Shown: piece after piece, positions 17,684 to 25,683 of the stretch
How the letters are laid out: each line of letters opens with the position of its first letter
Numbering within the stretch: position 1 is the first letter of the stretch
Notes under the pieces: model-generated
What the model saw: only the letters and a program-made list of their open reading frames with translations
Database searches by the model: none
What the model was told of the DNA's origin: nothing
Position numbers and translations under genes: made by a program
NCBI RefSeq assembly: GCF_001509485.1
Contig: NZ_LLZI01000282.1
Coordinates: 1 to 26,968, forward strand
Source: Streptomyces sp. NRRL F-4489
Lineage (GTDB): Bacteria > Actinomycetota > Actinomycetes > Streptomycetales > Streptomycetaceae
DNA: 26,968 nucleotides
Reading direction: 5' to 3'

Positions 17684-18028
17684 TCCGATTCTATGGACCG
17701 GTGAAAAGCAGGCGTACGGAGCGGCACGCGGGACGGGCGGGCGCGCCGGTGAGCGGTGGACGACGGATGGCGGACGGTGGACGGCGTGCTGGGGAGCGGC
17801 GGGACGCGCCGCGGTCACGGTGGCGGTCGTGGTCGCGTCGCGGAGGGGAACGGGCGGGGGGCGTGGCGAGTGGTCCGCGCGCAGCAAAAAGGGGTGGGTC
17901 TGTTTCACGTGAAACAGACCCACCCCTGCCCTGCTGTTAGGGCGCATCCGGCCGTACAGGGCCCGCCGGGCGGGGTCCTCGCCGGACGAGGGCTCCCCGC
18001 CGGACGGGTATCAGCGAGCGGGCACGGG
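17684..18028. other. Intergenic region between the aminotransferase and TetR genes
   Basis: These 345 bp contain no supported gene. They hold the parS-centred terminator at 17890-17927 and presumably the TetR promoter. Open frames through parS here read FHVKQT and are artefacts. Confidence 0.55.
17890..17927 (-). terminator. Intrinsic terminator whose stem contains a parS site
   Basis: This is a perfect 38-bp palindrome with its centre between 17908 and 17909. Its middle 14 bp (17902-17915) are the parS site GTTTCACGTGAAAC, and the outer arms are AGGGGTGGGTCT and its complement. On the minus strand the palindrome is followed at once by a run of T (complement of the A run at 17886-17890), the form of a rho-independent terminator. 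It lies about 100 bp downstream of the aminotransferase stop. No other hairpin in the window has such a U-tract. Confidence 0.85.
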
Positions 18029-19168
18029 TCAGGCCGCGGTGACGACCGCGTCCCAGGCCGCGCCGGCCGCACCGGCCGCCGCGTCCTCGTCGACCGCCAC
18101 GCCCAGGGCTCGCAGGCCGGTCGCCAGCGCCGCGAGCGAGGCCAGCACCACCGCGCGGTCCGCGGCCCGCCCGTAGTGGTTCACCCGGATCATCTCCGCC
18201 GCCAGCGCACCGGCGGCGGCCTGCACCGGCACCCCGCCATCGGCGGCGAGCGCGGCCGACACCACCTCGCGGGCGTCCACCCCGGCCGGGGTGCGCAGCG
18301 TGGTGGCGACCGGCGCCGCGTGCTCGTCCCGGATCACGTACGGCACCGGCCCGCCGAGCACCGCCACGCCTGCCCGCACGGCTACCGCGGCCGCCCGGTG
18401 CCGGGTGATGGCCGCGTCCAGTCCCTCTTCCTCGATCCGGTCCACGGCCTGCTCCAGCGCCAGCATCTCCAGCTGCGCCGGGGCGTGCGGAAGGGCGGTG
18501 CGCCCGGCGTCGATCCAGCGCTCCTTCCAGTCCAGCAGCGAGAGGTACGAGCGCCGCGGCGCCTGCTCGTTGGCCGCGATGCGCTCCCAGGCGCGCTCGC
18601 TGACCGAGACCGCGGAGACCCCGGCCGGTCCGGCCAGCGCCTTCTGCCCGCCGATGACGCACAGGTCCACGCCCCACTGGTCGGTGAGCAGCGGTTCGGC
18701 GCCCACCGACGCGACCGCGTCGAGCATCAGCAGCGCCCCGTGTTCCCGCACCACCGCGCCGATCTCGGCGACGGGGTTGGTGTTGCCGGTGGCCGCCTCG
18801 GCGTGCACCAGGCTGACGAAGTCGATCTCGGGATGCTCCCGCAGCGCGGCCGCGACCTGCTCGGCCGAGACCGCGGCGGTGAAGGGCGCGCTGAGGGTGA
18901 CCACCTCGGCGCCGCAGGACCGCAGCCAGCCGCCGAACGTCTCGCCGTACGGGCCGGTGATGATGTTGAGCGCGGTGCTGCCGGGCCGGACCGCCGAGCG
19001 GATGCTCGCCTCCAGCGGGAGCAGCGCCTCCCCCTGGGTCATGACGATGTCGCAGCGGGTGCGCATCAGCACGGCGACCTTGTCCTCGATCCGGGCGAAA
19101 CGGGCGGCGTCGAGCGGAGGCAGATCGAGCAGAACCGGGGCGTCGGCGTTCGCAGTCACGGCAGTCAC
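18029..19168 (-). CDS. Class V PLP-dependent aminotransferase, alanine-glyoxylate/serine-pyruvate type
   Basis: The 379-residue product resembles the class V aminotransferases that move an amino group to glyoxylate or pyruvate. Visible features are the N-terminal IVMTQGEALLPLEASIRSAV, VHAEAATGNTNPV (121-133), the PLP ring-binding Asp150 in LLMLDAVASVGAEPL, and the Schiff-base Lys176 in VIGGQKALAGPAG. The GTG start at 19166-19168 has GGAAGG upstream; another in-frame GTG lies 9 nt inside. The substrate is not settled by sequence. It appears to be a single-gene transcript ended by the parS terminator. Confidence 0.9.
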   Translation of the reverse strand: MTAVTANADAPVLLDLPPLDAARFARIEDKVAVLMRTRCDIVMTQGEALLPLEASIRSAVRPGSTALNIITGPYGETFGGWLRSCGAEVVTLSAPFTAAVSAEQVAAALREHPEIDFVSLVHAEAATGNTNPVAEIGAVVREHGALLMLDAVASVGAEPLLTDQWGVDLCVIGGQKALAGPAGVSAVSVSERAWERIAANEQAPRRSYLSLLDWKERWIDAGRTALPHAPAQLEMLALEQAVDRIEEEGLDAAITRHRAAAVAVRAGVAVLGGPVPYVIRDEHAAPVATTLRTPAGVDAREVVSAALAADGGVPVQAAAGALAAEMIRVNHYGRAADRAVVLASLAALATGLRALGVAVDEDAAAGAAGAAWDAVVTAA

Positions 19169-19304
19169 AGTGGCCTTCCAGCGGTAGCGAGCCGCGCACT
19201 GCGGCGGCTCCTGACATCTCGCTCGACTGTACGTCCGGCCGCACCTGCCCCGCCGTACGGGCCTGAGCACACCGGGCCGGGCCGCCGCGAAGCGGGCGCG
19301 GTGG

Positions 19305-20783
19305 TCAGGGGGCGCCCCGCCAGCCCTGCGGGTCCACGCCGCCGGGGACCGGTCCGGCCGGCTCGTAGGGCCCCCGGGTGAACACGAACGTCGCCAGGTC
19401 GAAGTGGCTGACCGAACCGTCCGGCGCCCGCACCACCCGCAGCGTCTCCCCCGCGTAGTAGCCGTCCAGCCCCGCCCAGGTGCCGTCGGACTCGGCCCGG
19501 AAGCGTGAGCCGCGCCCGTTGCCGGTCAGCGCCGTCAGCTCCAGTCCGCGCCCGCCCGTCAGCCGCAGCGCGAACGGGTTGGCACCCCAGTACCAGGGGC
19601 CGCTCAGGGCCAGCAGCTCCTCGTCCACCGGTCCGGGCAGCGGGCGCCAGGGTTCCGGGATCCTGGGCTCGCTGCTGGCCACGGTCTCCAGGAGGTCGGC
19701 GGCCACCGTGCCGATCGGAACGCCGGAGGTGCAGTTCGCCAGGGCCAGCGCCGCCACGTCCTGGTCCGTATCGACCCAGATCGCGGCCAGGAATCCCGGC
19801 ATGGACCCGGTGTGGCCCGCGAGCCGGCGCCCGCCCTTCCACAGCAGCTGCACGCCCAGGCCGTACCCCGCGCTCCAGCCATCGCCCTCCGGCGGCACCG
19901 CGGGGGTCCGCATCTCGGCGAGGCTCGCCCCGCTCAGCACCCGGTCGTCACCGCGCAGCAGGAACGCCGCCCACCGGCACAGGTCCTCCGCGGTGGACCA
20001 CAGCTGCCCGGCCGGGCCCATCAGCCCGGTGTCGTGAGCGGGCTCGGGCAGCACCGCGTCGGCCCACGGGTGCACCGCCCAGCCATCCGCGTGCGGGTCT
20101 TCCGGGCCCAGTGACGTACGCGCCATTCCCAGCGGCTCCAGCACCTCGCGCCGCAGTACCTCCCCCCACGGCGTCCCGTCCCGCAGCCGCTCGACGAGCG
20201 CCCCGAGGACGGCATAGCCGAGATTGGAGTAGTGGTGGCGCCGGCCGGCCGGGTGCGGACGCGGCCGTTCGCCGAAGAGATCGGCCGGTTCGGGCCGCAG
20301 CTCGCCCGGCGTCCGCTCCCACCACGGACCACGCGGCTCCGCGCTCAACCCGGCGCTGTGCGAGAGGAGTTGGGCGACCGTGACGTCGGGCCGCGGGAGA
20401 TCCTTCAGATACGAGCCGAGGGGATCGTCCAGCCGCAGCAGCCCTTCATCCCGCAGCCGGAGTACCAGCACGGCCACGAAGGTCTTGGTCAGCGAACCGA
20501 TCCGGTACTGCACATCACCGTGTGGCACCGCCCCGTCCACCGCACCGCGGGCGCCCATCCAGACCACCCGGCCGCCGCGGACGACCGCCGCCGTCATCGA
20601 CGGGGCGCGCCCCTCGGTCTGTGCGAGCGCCAGCCGTCGCAGCAGCGCCCGCCGGGTCTGCGGCAGCAACTCCTCGTACCCCTCGCCCGTGTCGATGACC
20701 GCCCCGCCGCGCGGAATCACCTCGGGCACCCCGCCCCGGCGCGATCCGGGCTCCGGCGACTCCGCGGGCTCCACGACCGTCAT
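19305..20783 (-). CDS. Serine hydrolase of the beta-lactamase/D-Ala carboxypeptidase (class C-like) family
   Basis: The 492-residue protein has the three catalytic motifs of penicillin-recognising serine hydrolases: SLTK (Ser97, Lys100), YSN (185-187) and GHTG (323-326) in place of KTG. A C-terminal 150-residue beta-rich extension follows (after about 360). No signal peptide is seen, so it is probably intracellular and may be an esterase or peptidase rather than a beta-lactamase. The ATG at 20781-20783 has GGAGGAG upstream. Its promoter would lie between the start and the parS array that begins 117 bp away. Confidence 0.9.
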   Translation of the reverse strand: MTVVEPAESPEPGSRRGGVPEVIPRGGAVIDTGEGYEELLPQTRRALLRRLALAQTEGRAPSMTAAVVRGGRVVWMGARGAVDGAVPHGDVQYRIGSLTKTFVAVLVLRLRDEGLLRLDDPLGSYLKDLPRPDVTVAQLLSHSAGLSAEPRGPWWERTPGELRPEPADLFGERPRPHPAGRRHHYSNLGYAVLGALVERLRDGTPWGEVLRREVLEPLGMARTSLGPEDPHADGWAVHPWADAVLPEPAHDTGLMGPAGQLWSTAEDLCRWAAFLLRGDDRVLSGASLAEMRTPAVPPEGDGWSAGYGLGVQLLWKGGRRLAGHTGSMPGFLAAIWVDTDQDVAALALANCTSGVPIGTVAADLLETVASSEPRIPEPWRPLPGPVDEELLALSGPWYWGANPFALRLTGGRGLELTALTGNGRGSRFRAESDGTWAGLDGYYAGETLRVVRAPDGSVSHFDLATFVFTRGPYEPAGPVPGGVDPQGWRGAP

Positions 20784-20899
20784 GACGCTCCTCCACAAGT
20801 CTTCCACCCGGCCGCCTCAGCTCAGCCGATCATGCCCAACGGCGGTCCCCTGCCCACCGCGCCGCCATCCTGCCCAGCTCCCACCACCTGACGCGCCAT
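20784..20899 (-). promoter_or_regulatory. Presumed promoter region of the serine-hydrolase gene
   Basis: This short segment lies between the hydrolase start codon and the first parS copy. No clear -10/-35 pair was seen. The gene's promoter must be here or inside the parS array, so ParB loading on the array could affect it; that is inference. Confidence 0.3.
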
Positions 20900-21141
20900 G
20901 TTTCACGTGAAACATGGCCTCGGCCAACTCCCCTCGGTTTCACGTGAAACATGGCCTCGGCCACCTCGCCTTGGTTTCACGTGAAACATCCCCATGCCGC
21001 ACCGGCCCTCGTTTCACGTGAAACACCGGCCAGCCCAGCCGATCCTCCGTTTCACGTGAAACATCGGCCCCCTCTACGGCCGCCCTTGTTTCACGTGAAA
21101 CAACGCGCCCTCGCAGCCCGGCCCGACGTTTCACGTGAAAC
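20900..21141. repeat. Array of seven parS sites with 37-40 bp period
   Basis: Seven perfect GTTTCACGTGAAAC copies start at 20900, 20937, 20974, 21011, 21049, 21088 and 21128, with steps of 37, 37, 37, 38, 39, and 40 bp. The spacers after the first two copies differ at only 3 of 23 positions, which points to recent tandem duplication; the others are unrelated apart from a shared AT or A after the site. The first copy lies in a 24-bp palindrome (20895-20918). In Streptomyces these are ParB-binding centromere sites, clustered around oriC. The array fills the gap between two minus-strand genes, 21 bp after the stop of the upstream one. Confidence 0.95.
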
Positions 21142-21162
21142 ATCGCCGACCGGCCCGCCCGC

Positions 21163-21864
21163 TCACGGCGCCGGTGCCGCCACCGCCCCGATCGCCTTCT
21201 CCAAGGCGGTCTGCTCCTCCTCGGGCAACCAGCGCGCCGCATGCACCATGTGCAGCGCACTCCGCAGCCGCACCCGGTCCTCGTCCGTATCCAGGTTTCC
21301 CAGATACGCCGGCAGCGTCAGCCCCAGCGCCTTGAGGTCTCCGCGCTCGCACCACCGCGCGAAGAGGCCCCGGAGCAGCCCTTCGGCGTCCCCCTCGGCG
21401 CTCCCTCGCCCAGCGGCGGGCGCGCCATCGCCCTCGTCGGCCGCCGCCCCCGCCGTGTCCCGCAGCCCCTCCGCGACCGCGAACCGGTTCCAGTCGGCGT
21501 ACTGGCCTTCCGGCGCGTCCGCGACCCGCTCCGCTGCCCGCCTGAAGTAACTGTGTGCCAGGGCGAGTTGGCCGAGCTGCTGGTACGCCTTGCCCATGTT
21601 CACGTACAGCGACGGGTAGAAGCCCTGGACCCGTTCGTCTGCGACCAGGTCGGCGCGGTCCAGGCACTCCTGGTTCCAGCGCAGGGTTTCCTCCGGCGAG
21701 GACTGGTGCCGGGCGAGGTAGTGCGCGGCGATGCACGCCTCGTAGTCGTCGCGGGCACCGCCCCACGCCTGCTGAAAGAGCTCCCGCGCCGCCTCGGCGC
21801 GTCCCTCCGCCTCGGCCCGCATGCCCGCCACGCACAGCCGCACCACCGGCAGTTCCGCATCCAT
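21163..21864 (-). CDS. Helical repeat (TPR-like) protein of unknown function
   Basis: The 233-residue product is helical, with TPR-like pairs in its first 130 residues (for example AEGRAEAARELFQQAWGGA, YVNMGKAYQQLGQLALAHSY), an acidic Gly/Ala linker (about 140-165), and a C-terminal region LLRGLFARWCERGDLKALGL. A protein-binding role is possible. The ATG at 21862-21864 follows AAGGAG. It starts 35 nt after the stop of the MerR-clamp gene, so the two probably form an operon, and it ends beside the parS array. Confidence 0.78.
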   Translation of the reverse strand: MDAELPVVRLCVAGMRAEAEGRAEAARELFQQAWGGARDDYEACIAAHYLARHQSSPEETLRWNQECLDRADLVADERVQGFYPSLYVNMGKAYQQLGQLALAHSYFRRAAERVADAPEGQYADWNRFAVAEGLRDTAGAAADEGDGAPAAGRGSAEGDAEGLLRGLFARWCERGDLKALGLTLPAYLGNLDTDEDRVRLRSALHMVHAARWLPEEEQTALEKAIGAVAAPAP

Positions 21865-21899
21865 CCGATGACTCTCCTTCTCTTGCACTCGCGGCACCG

Positions 21900-23051
21900 T
21901 CAGGCATCCCGCCCCGGCATCACCAGCGTCGTGAAACTCCCCTGATCCGCCGAGCGGACGACGACCGGCTGGTCCGCCGCGGCGATCTCCAGCAGCACAT
22001 CGGGCCCCACCCCCGCCTCCAGGGCCGGCACCAGGACCGCCGGGTCGAAGGAGATCCGCAGCCCCGGCCCGGTCGGGACCGCGCGCAGCCGTACCGAGCC
22101 CGCCGCCCCACCCGTCACCACCAGCACCCCGTCGCCAAAACCTTCCGCACCCGCTCCGAACGCCAGCGACACCGCACCAGTAGGAACGCCACCGCCCTGG
22201 GACACCACCGCCTCCCGCAGCCCGGTCCGGTCCACGATCAGGCGCTGCCGTACCGCTGCCAGCCCGGACAGCATCAGCCGGTAGTCGGGAAACGCCTCCG
22301 CCCGGACCGTTCCGGCAACGTCCCACCCGGTGTCCTCCCAGCGCTCCTGCCCGCTTCGCAGCAGCACCCGCACGCCGTCCGGGGCACTCGCCGCGTCCGG
22401 GAACTCCACCTCGACCGTCATCTGCCGCACCGCCCACTCGGCCAGCCGCCGGGCGCTCTCCGCCGGGATCAGCGCCCGGCGCGGCCCGCCCTCGACGGCC
22501 GCCGGCCGCAGCCCCCGGACCGCCAGCCGATAGCGGTCCGTCGCCACCAACCGGACTTCACCGCCGTCGAGTTCGCACAGCACGCGTCCCAGCACCGGGA
22601 ACTCCGCGGCCGTCGCCCCGGTCGCCGCCGCGGGCGCCACCTGCCGTACCGCGCTGGCGAGCTCGGGCCCGTCGACCCACGCCCGCGCCACACCGCTGCC
22701 ACCGACCGGTTCCCCGGGCGTCTCACCCAGAAAGCCCGCCACCACGGCCCGCGCCTCGTCCGCCGCTCGCCGGGTCCGCTCCAGGTGCGCCCGCAGTACG
22801 CTTCGGGCCGCCTCCTCGGGCCCGTCGAGAACGGTCTCAACGTCCACCAGCGGCATCCCGGCCGCACGCAGTTGCCGCAGCCGCACCGCGCGATCCGTCT
22901 GCCCGGACCCGTAGCGGCGGTAGCCCGTGGCGTCGTCCACCCGGTCGGGCCGGAGCAGCCCGCAGTCGTCGTAGAAGCGCAGTGCGCTCGGCGCCAGACC
23001 CACCCTGCGCGCGAACGCACCGATGCCCAGCAATTCCCCGTCGTCGTCCAT
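21900..23051 (-). CDS. MerR-type DNA-binding domain fused to a sliding-clamp (DnaN)-like region
   Basis: Residues 1-110 of this 383-residue protein are a MerR domain: GIGAFARRVGLAPSALRFYD, then GYRRYGSGQTDRAVRLRQLR and a coiled dimer helix. Residues about 124-380 instead resemble the DNA polymerase III beta clamp. Markers are VRLVATDRYRLAVRGL (domain II), FPDYRLML and the following strand, and the C-terminal LVMPGR, which matches the clamp end with LVMP. Domain I of the clamp is missing. The ATG at 23049-23051 gives MDDDGELLGI. No function is known to me; the region could form a ring-like or dimeric module, or sense DNA or replication. It heads an operon with the TPR-like gene. Confidence 0.88.
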   Translation of the reverse strand: MDDDGELLGIGAFARRVGLAPSALRFYDDCGLLRPDRVDDATGYRRYGSGQTDRAVRLRQLRAAGMPLVDVETVLDGPEEAARSVLRAHLERTRRAADEARAVVAGFLGETPGEPVGGSGVARAWVDGPELASAVRQVAPAAATGATAAEFPVLGRVLCELDGGEVRLVATDRYRLAVRGLRPAAVEGGPRRALIPAESARRLAEWAVRQMTVEVEFPDAASAPDGVRVLLRSGQERWEDTGWDVAGTVRAEAFPDYRLMLSGLAAVRQRLIVDRTGLREAVVSQGGGVPTGAVSLAFGAGAEGFGDGVLVVTGGAAGSVRLRAVPTGPGLRISFDPAVLVPALEAGVGPDVLLEIAAADQPVVVRSADQGSFTTLVMPGRDA

Positions 23052-23161
23052 GGCGGCGATTGTCGGGCTTCGACCAACATGAAGGTCAAACGGCAAGAGG
23101 GAGCCGGCCGCTCAGTTCCCAGGATCGTGCCGGGGAACCACCCCGCACCACCTACCGTCCC

Positions 23162-23956
23162 TCAGAGCGTCTTGACCGTTCCGCCGTCGATGACGTGGTC
23201 CGCGCCGGTGATGTTCCCGGCCACGTCGGAGAGCAGGAAGGTGATCAGCGCCGCCACCTCTTGCGGCTCGGTGATCCGCCCGGTGGTGATGCCGAACGCC
23301 TCGGGGAGCCGCTCCAGGAACGCGCCGTGCTCCGCACCGGCGAGCGCCGCCACCTTGCCGCCGAAGCCGTCCGGGTCCTCCCAGATGGCGGTCCGCACGA
23401 TGCCCGGCGACACGGTGTTGACGCGTACGCCCCGCGGCCCGAACTCCTCGGCCAGCGACTTACCGACGGCGGCCAGCGCCGCCTTCGCCGCGCTGTAGGC
23501 GACCGGGCCGGCGGCCGGCATCCGGGAGTTGATGGACGAGACGTTGACGATCGCTCCCCGCCGCTCGATCAGGCTGGGCAGTGCGGCCCGGCTGGTACGC
23601 ACCGCGCTCATCAGGTTGAGATCGAGGACCGCGGACCACTGGGCGTCGTCGGTGTCCAGGAAGCCGGCCGGCTCCACGGCGTCCCCGCCGCCGACATTGT
23701 TGACCAGCAGGTCGATCCCGCCCAGCTCCGCGAGGGCGCGGTCCATCAGGGCGACGACACCCTCCGCAGTCCCCAGGTCGGCGGAGACCGCACAGGCCCC
23801 GCTCTCCCGCAGTGCGGGCGTTATGGTGCGCGCGGCGCCGACGACTCGCACGCCCTCCTCGATCAGGGCTCGGACGGTGGCCAGCCCGATGCCGCGGCTG
23901 GCGCCCGTGACGACGGCGGTCTTACCGGTGAGGTTGAGCTGCACGACGGTCCACAT
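23162..23956 (-). CDS. Short-chain dehydrogenase/reductase
   Basis: The 264-residue product is a classical NAD(P)-dependent SDR: TGASRGIG (17-24) for the cofactor, NNVGG (86-90), Ser141 in NVSSINS, and YSAAK (Tyr154, Lys158) as catalytic residues, then NTVSPGIVRTAIW. The substrate is unknown. Three starts are in frame: ATG 23983, ATG 23956 and GTG 23944. The middle one is given because the first lies in a possible operator, but its GAGG is adjacent to the start, so the choice is uncertain. It follows the TetR gene in the same direction. Confidence 0.9.
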   Translation of the reverse strand: MWTVVQLNLTGKTAVVTGASRGIGLATVRALIEEGVRVVGAARTITPALRESGACAVSADLGTAEGVVALMDRALAELGGIDLLVNNVGGGDAVEPAGFLDTDDAQWSAVLDLNLMSAVRTSRAALPSLIERRGAIVNVSSINSRMPAAGPVAYSAAKAALAAVGKSLAEEFGPRGVRVNTVSPGIVRTAIWEDPDGFGGKVAALAGAEHGAFLERLPEAFGITTGRITEPQEVAALITFLLSDVAGNITGADHVIDGGTVKTL

Positions 23957-23975
23957 CCTCGAAGTCGTTGTTGAC

Positions 23976-24002
23976 TTGTACATTCTTGACCTGCGGGTAC
24001 AA
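23976..24002. promoter_or_regulatory. Candidate operator upstream of the SDR gene
   Basis: TTGTAC (23976-23981) and GTACAA (23997-24002) form a 6-bp inverted repeat spaced by 15 nt in an AT-rich stretch between the SDR and TetR genes. It could be the site of the neighbouring TetR protein. Confidence 0.3.
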
Positions 24003-24049
24003 AATTTGCGCCGAAAAGGCCGCCCCGGCCGACCTGCCGGTGGCCTTTC

Positions 24050-24628
24050 TCAGAGTGCGTCGATCGTGGCGTCGACGATCCGGGCGAGCCGCTCCGGCCC
24101 TTCGGCGACCCGGGCCAGCAGCCGGAGGCCAACGGTGGCGCTGAGCAGCAGACTCCCGATCGCCCGGGCGTCCCGGCCGGGCGCGATCTCCCCCGACCGC
24201 TGCCCCTCCTCGACCACGGCCCGGAACGCCTCCTCGGTCCGGTCGAACATCCGGCGAACCAGATCGGTGGCGGCCTCGTCCGCACCGGCGAGTTCAGCGG
24301 CCGTGTTCACGGCGAAGCAGCCCCGGCGGTTCGGATCGGCGAGGTCCATCCCGGCGAGCATCCACAGCACCTCGCGCAACCGCTCCTTCACCGGCCCGGA
24401 CCCCTCCAACAGCTCCACGAGGGCCCGCGCCTGACTGTCCCGGTAGCGGGCCAGCGCCTTCTCGAACAGCGCGTGCTTGCTGCCGAACGCGTTGTAGAGA
24501 CTGCCCTTGCCGATCCCAAGCGCGTCGACCAGGTCCTGCGGCGTCGTCGCGGCGTACCCCTTACGCCAGAACACCTGCATGGCCTGCTCGACAGCATCAT
24601 CCGGATCGAACTGCTTGGGCCTTCCCAT
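24050..24628 (-). CDS. TetR-family transcriptional regulator
   Basis: The 192-residue protein has a TetR N-terminal domain (about 10-58: AMQVFWRKGYAATTPQDLVD, ALGIGKGSLYNAFGSKHALF) and a C-terminal helical domain with GCFAVNTAAEL, of the YxaF/AcrR-like type. The ATG at 24626-24628 gives MGRPKQFDPDDAVEQAM, a standard start. It is upstream of the SDR gene on the same strand and divergent from the DUF4097 gene, so it probably controls one or both in response to a small molecule. Confidence 0.93.
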   Translation of the reverse strand: MGRPKQFDPDDAVEQAMQVFWRKGYAATTPQDLVDALGIGKGSLYNAFGSKHALFEKALARYRDSQARALVELLEGSGPVKERLREVLWMLAGMDLADPNRRGCFAVNTAAELAGADEAATDLVRRMFDRTEEAFRAVVEEGQRSGEIAPGRDARAIGSLLLSATVGLRLLARVAEGPERLARIVDATIDAL

Positions 24629-24958
24629 GCACAGCACCCTAACACCATTCTTGACTCCGAGGTCCAGAAAAACCCGGCGCCCAGCAGCCCAAGCCCACCA
24701 CCCCGGGGCAGCGCACCAAGCCCCGCTCCCGGCATCACCCGCCCACTTCACGGTTCGAGGCGCCATGGAGCTAGCGTTCACCCACACCTCATTGCAACGC
24801 TCAGGATACTCCTGTTGCATTAGCCGCCTAAACCGTTGCAACGATTTCCCGGGCGCCACCTGCGAATTCACCACCTGGACGCAACCACACTGTTGCCACA
24901 GTCGAGAACGCAACGTAGCTTTCTGTCTGCCGGAAACAAACAGCCGAAGGAGACCACC
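24629..24958. other. Divergent intergenic region between TetR and DUF4097 genes
   Basis: No gene is supported in these 330 bp. The right half is markedly less GC-rich than the surroundings and holds repeated GCAAC/GTTGC elements from 24792 to 24915, so it is probably a regulated promoter region. Confidence 0.5.
24792..24915. promoter_or_regulatory. Cluster of TTGCAAC-type motifs upstream of the DUF4097 gene
   Basis: TTGCAACG (24792-24799), GTTGCA (24814-24819), the perfect palindrome CGTTGCAACG (24834-24843), a GCAAC-N6-GTTGC dyad (24881-24896) and GCAACG (24910-24915) occur within 125 bp. Such repetition of one half-site before a gene next to a TetR regulator suggests operator sites. Confidence 0.4.
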
Positions 24959-25630
24959 ATGCAGAAGTTCCACACCCCCGCCCCGGTGACCACCGTCCTC
25001 GACATCCCCGCCGGCCACCTCCGGTTCATCGCCGCCGACCAGGCCGACACCACGGTCGAGGTCCTGCCCGCGGACCCCGCCAAAAGCCGCGACGTGAAGG
25101 CGGCGGAGCAGATCGAGGTCGCGTACGACGACGGTGTCCTGCGGATCGCGGCCCCGGCGGCGAAGAACCGGATCCTCGGCCCCTCCGGGTCCGTCGAGGT
25201 GACGGTCCAACTGCCCGCCGGCTCCCGGGTGGAGGCGAAGGCGGCCCTCGCCGAATTGCGGGGCATCGGACGGCTCGGCGACGTCGCCTTCGAGGCCGAG
25301 CAGGGCTCCGTCGAACTGGACGAGTGCGCGGGCGCCCACCTGGCCCTCAAGTCCGGCGACGTAACGGTCGGCCGCCTGGACGGACCCGCGGAGATCAGCA
25401 CCCAGAAGGGCGGCCTGCGCGTCACCGAGGCCGTACGCGGCACGGTCACGCTGCGCACGGAGCACGGCGAGATCGCGGTCGGCGCCGCCCGCGGAGTCTC
25501 CGCCTCCCTGGACGCCGGCACCTCCTACGGCCGGATCCACAACGCGCTCACCAACACCGACGGCGCCACCGCAGCCCTGGCCATCCACGCCACCACCGCC
25601 TACGGAGACATCACCGCCCGCAGCCTGTGA
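24959..25630 (+). CDS. DUF4097-type beta-repeat protein
   Basis: The 223-residue product consists of short repeating beta strands rich in Gly, Asp and Val (VEVTVQLPAGSRVEAKAALA, VELDECAGAHLALKSGDVTV, TVTLRTEHGEIAVGAARG), as in the DUF4097 family of putative adhesin-like beta-helix proteins common in actinobacteria. No signal peptide or anchor is present, so it looks cytoplasmic. The ATG at 24959 has AAGGAG 6 nt upstream. Such genes often sit beside TetR regulators and small-molecule genes, and their function is unknown. Confidence 0.85.
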   Translation: MQKFHTPAPVTTVLDIPAGHLRFIAADQADTTVEVLPADPAKSRDVKAAEQIEVAYDDGVLRIAAPAAKNRILGPSGSVEVTVQLPAGSRVEAKAALAELRGIGRLGDVAFEAEQGSVELDECAGAHLALKSGDVTVGRLDGPAEISTQKGGLRVTEAVRGTVTLRTEHGEIAVGAARGVSASLDAGTSYGRIHNALTNTDGATAALAIHATTAYGDITARSL

Positions 25631-25683
25631 AGGCCCCGTCCCGGGAGCAGCCGGTCCCCCACTTACCACCCAGCAAATTCGCG

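Noticed and set aside
20900..21141. Possible CRISPR array (regular repeats with spacers)
   Set aside because: The 14-bp repeat is too short, is a perfect parS palindrome found singly elsewhere in the window, and no cas genes are present.
20940..21260. A 106-residue minus-strand open frame with repeated FHVKR and VSRET
   Set aside because: The repeated peptides are translations of parS in different frames. There is no ribosome site, and the parS array explains the repetition.
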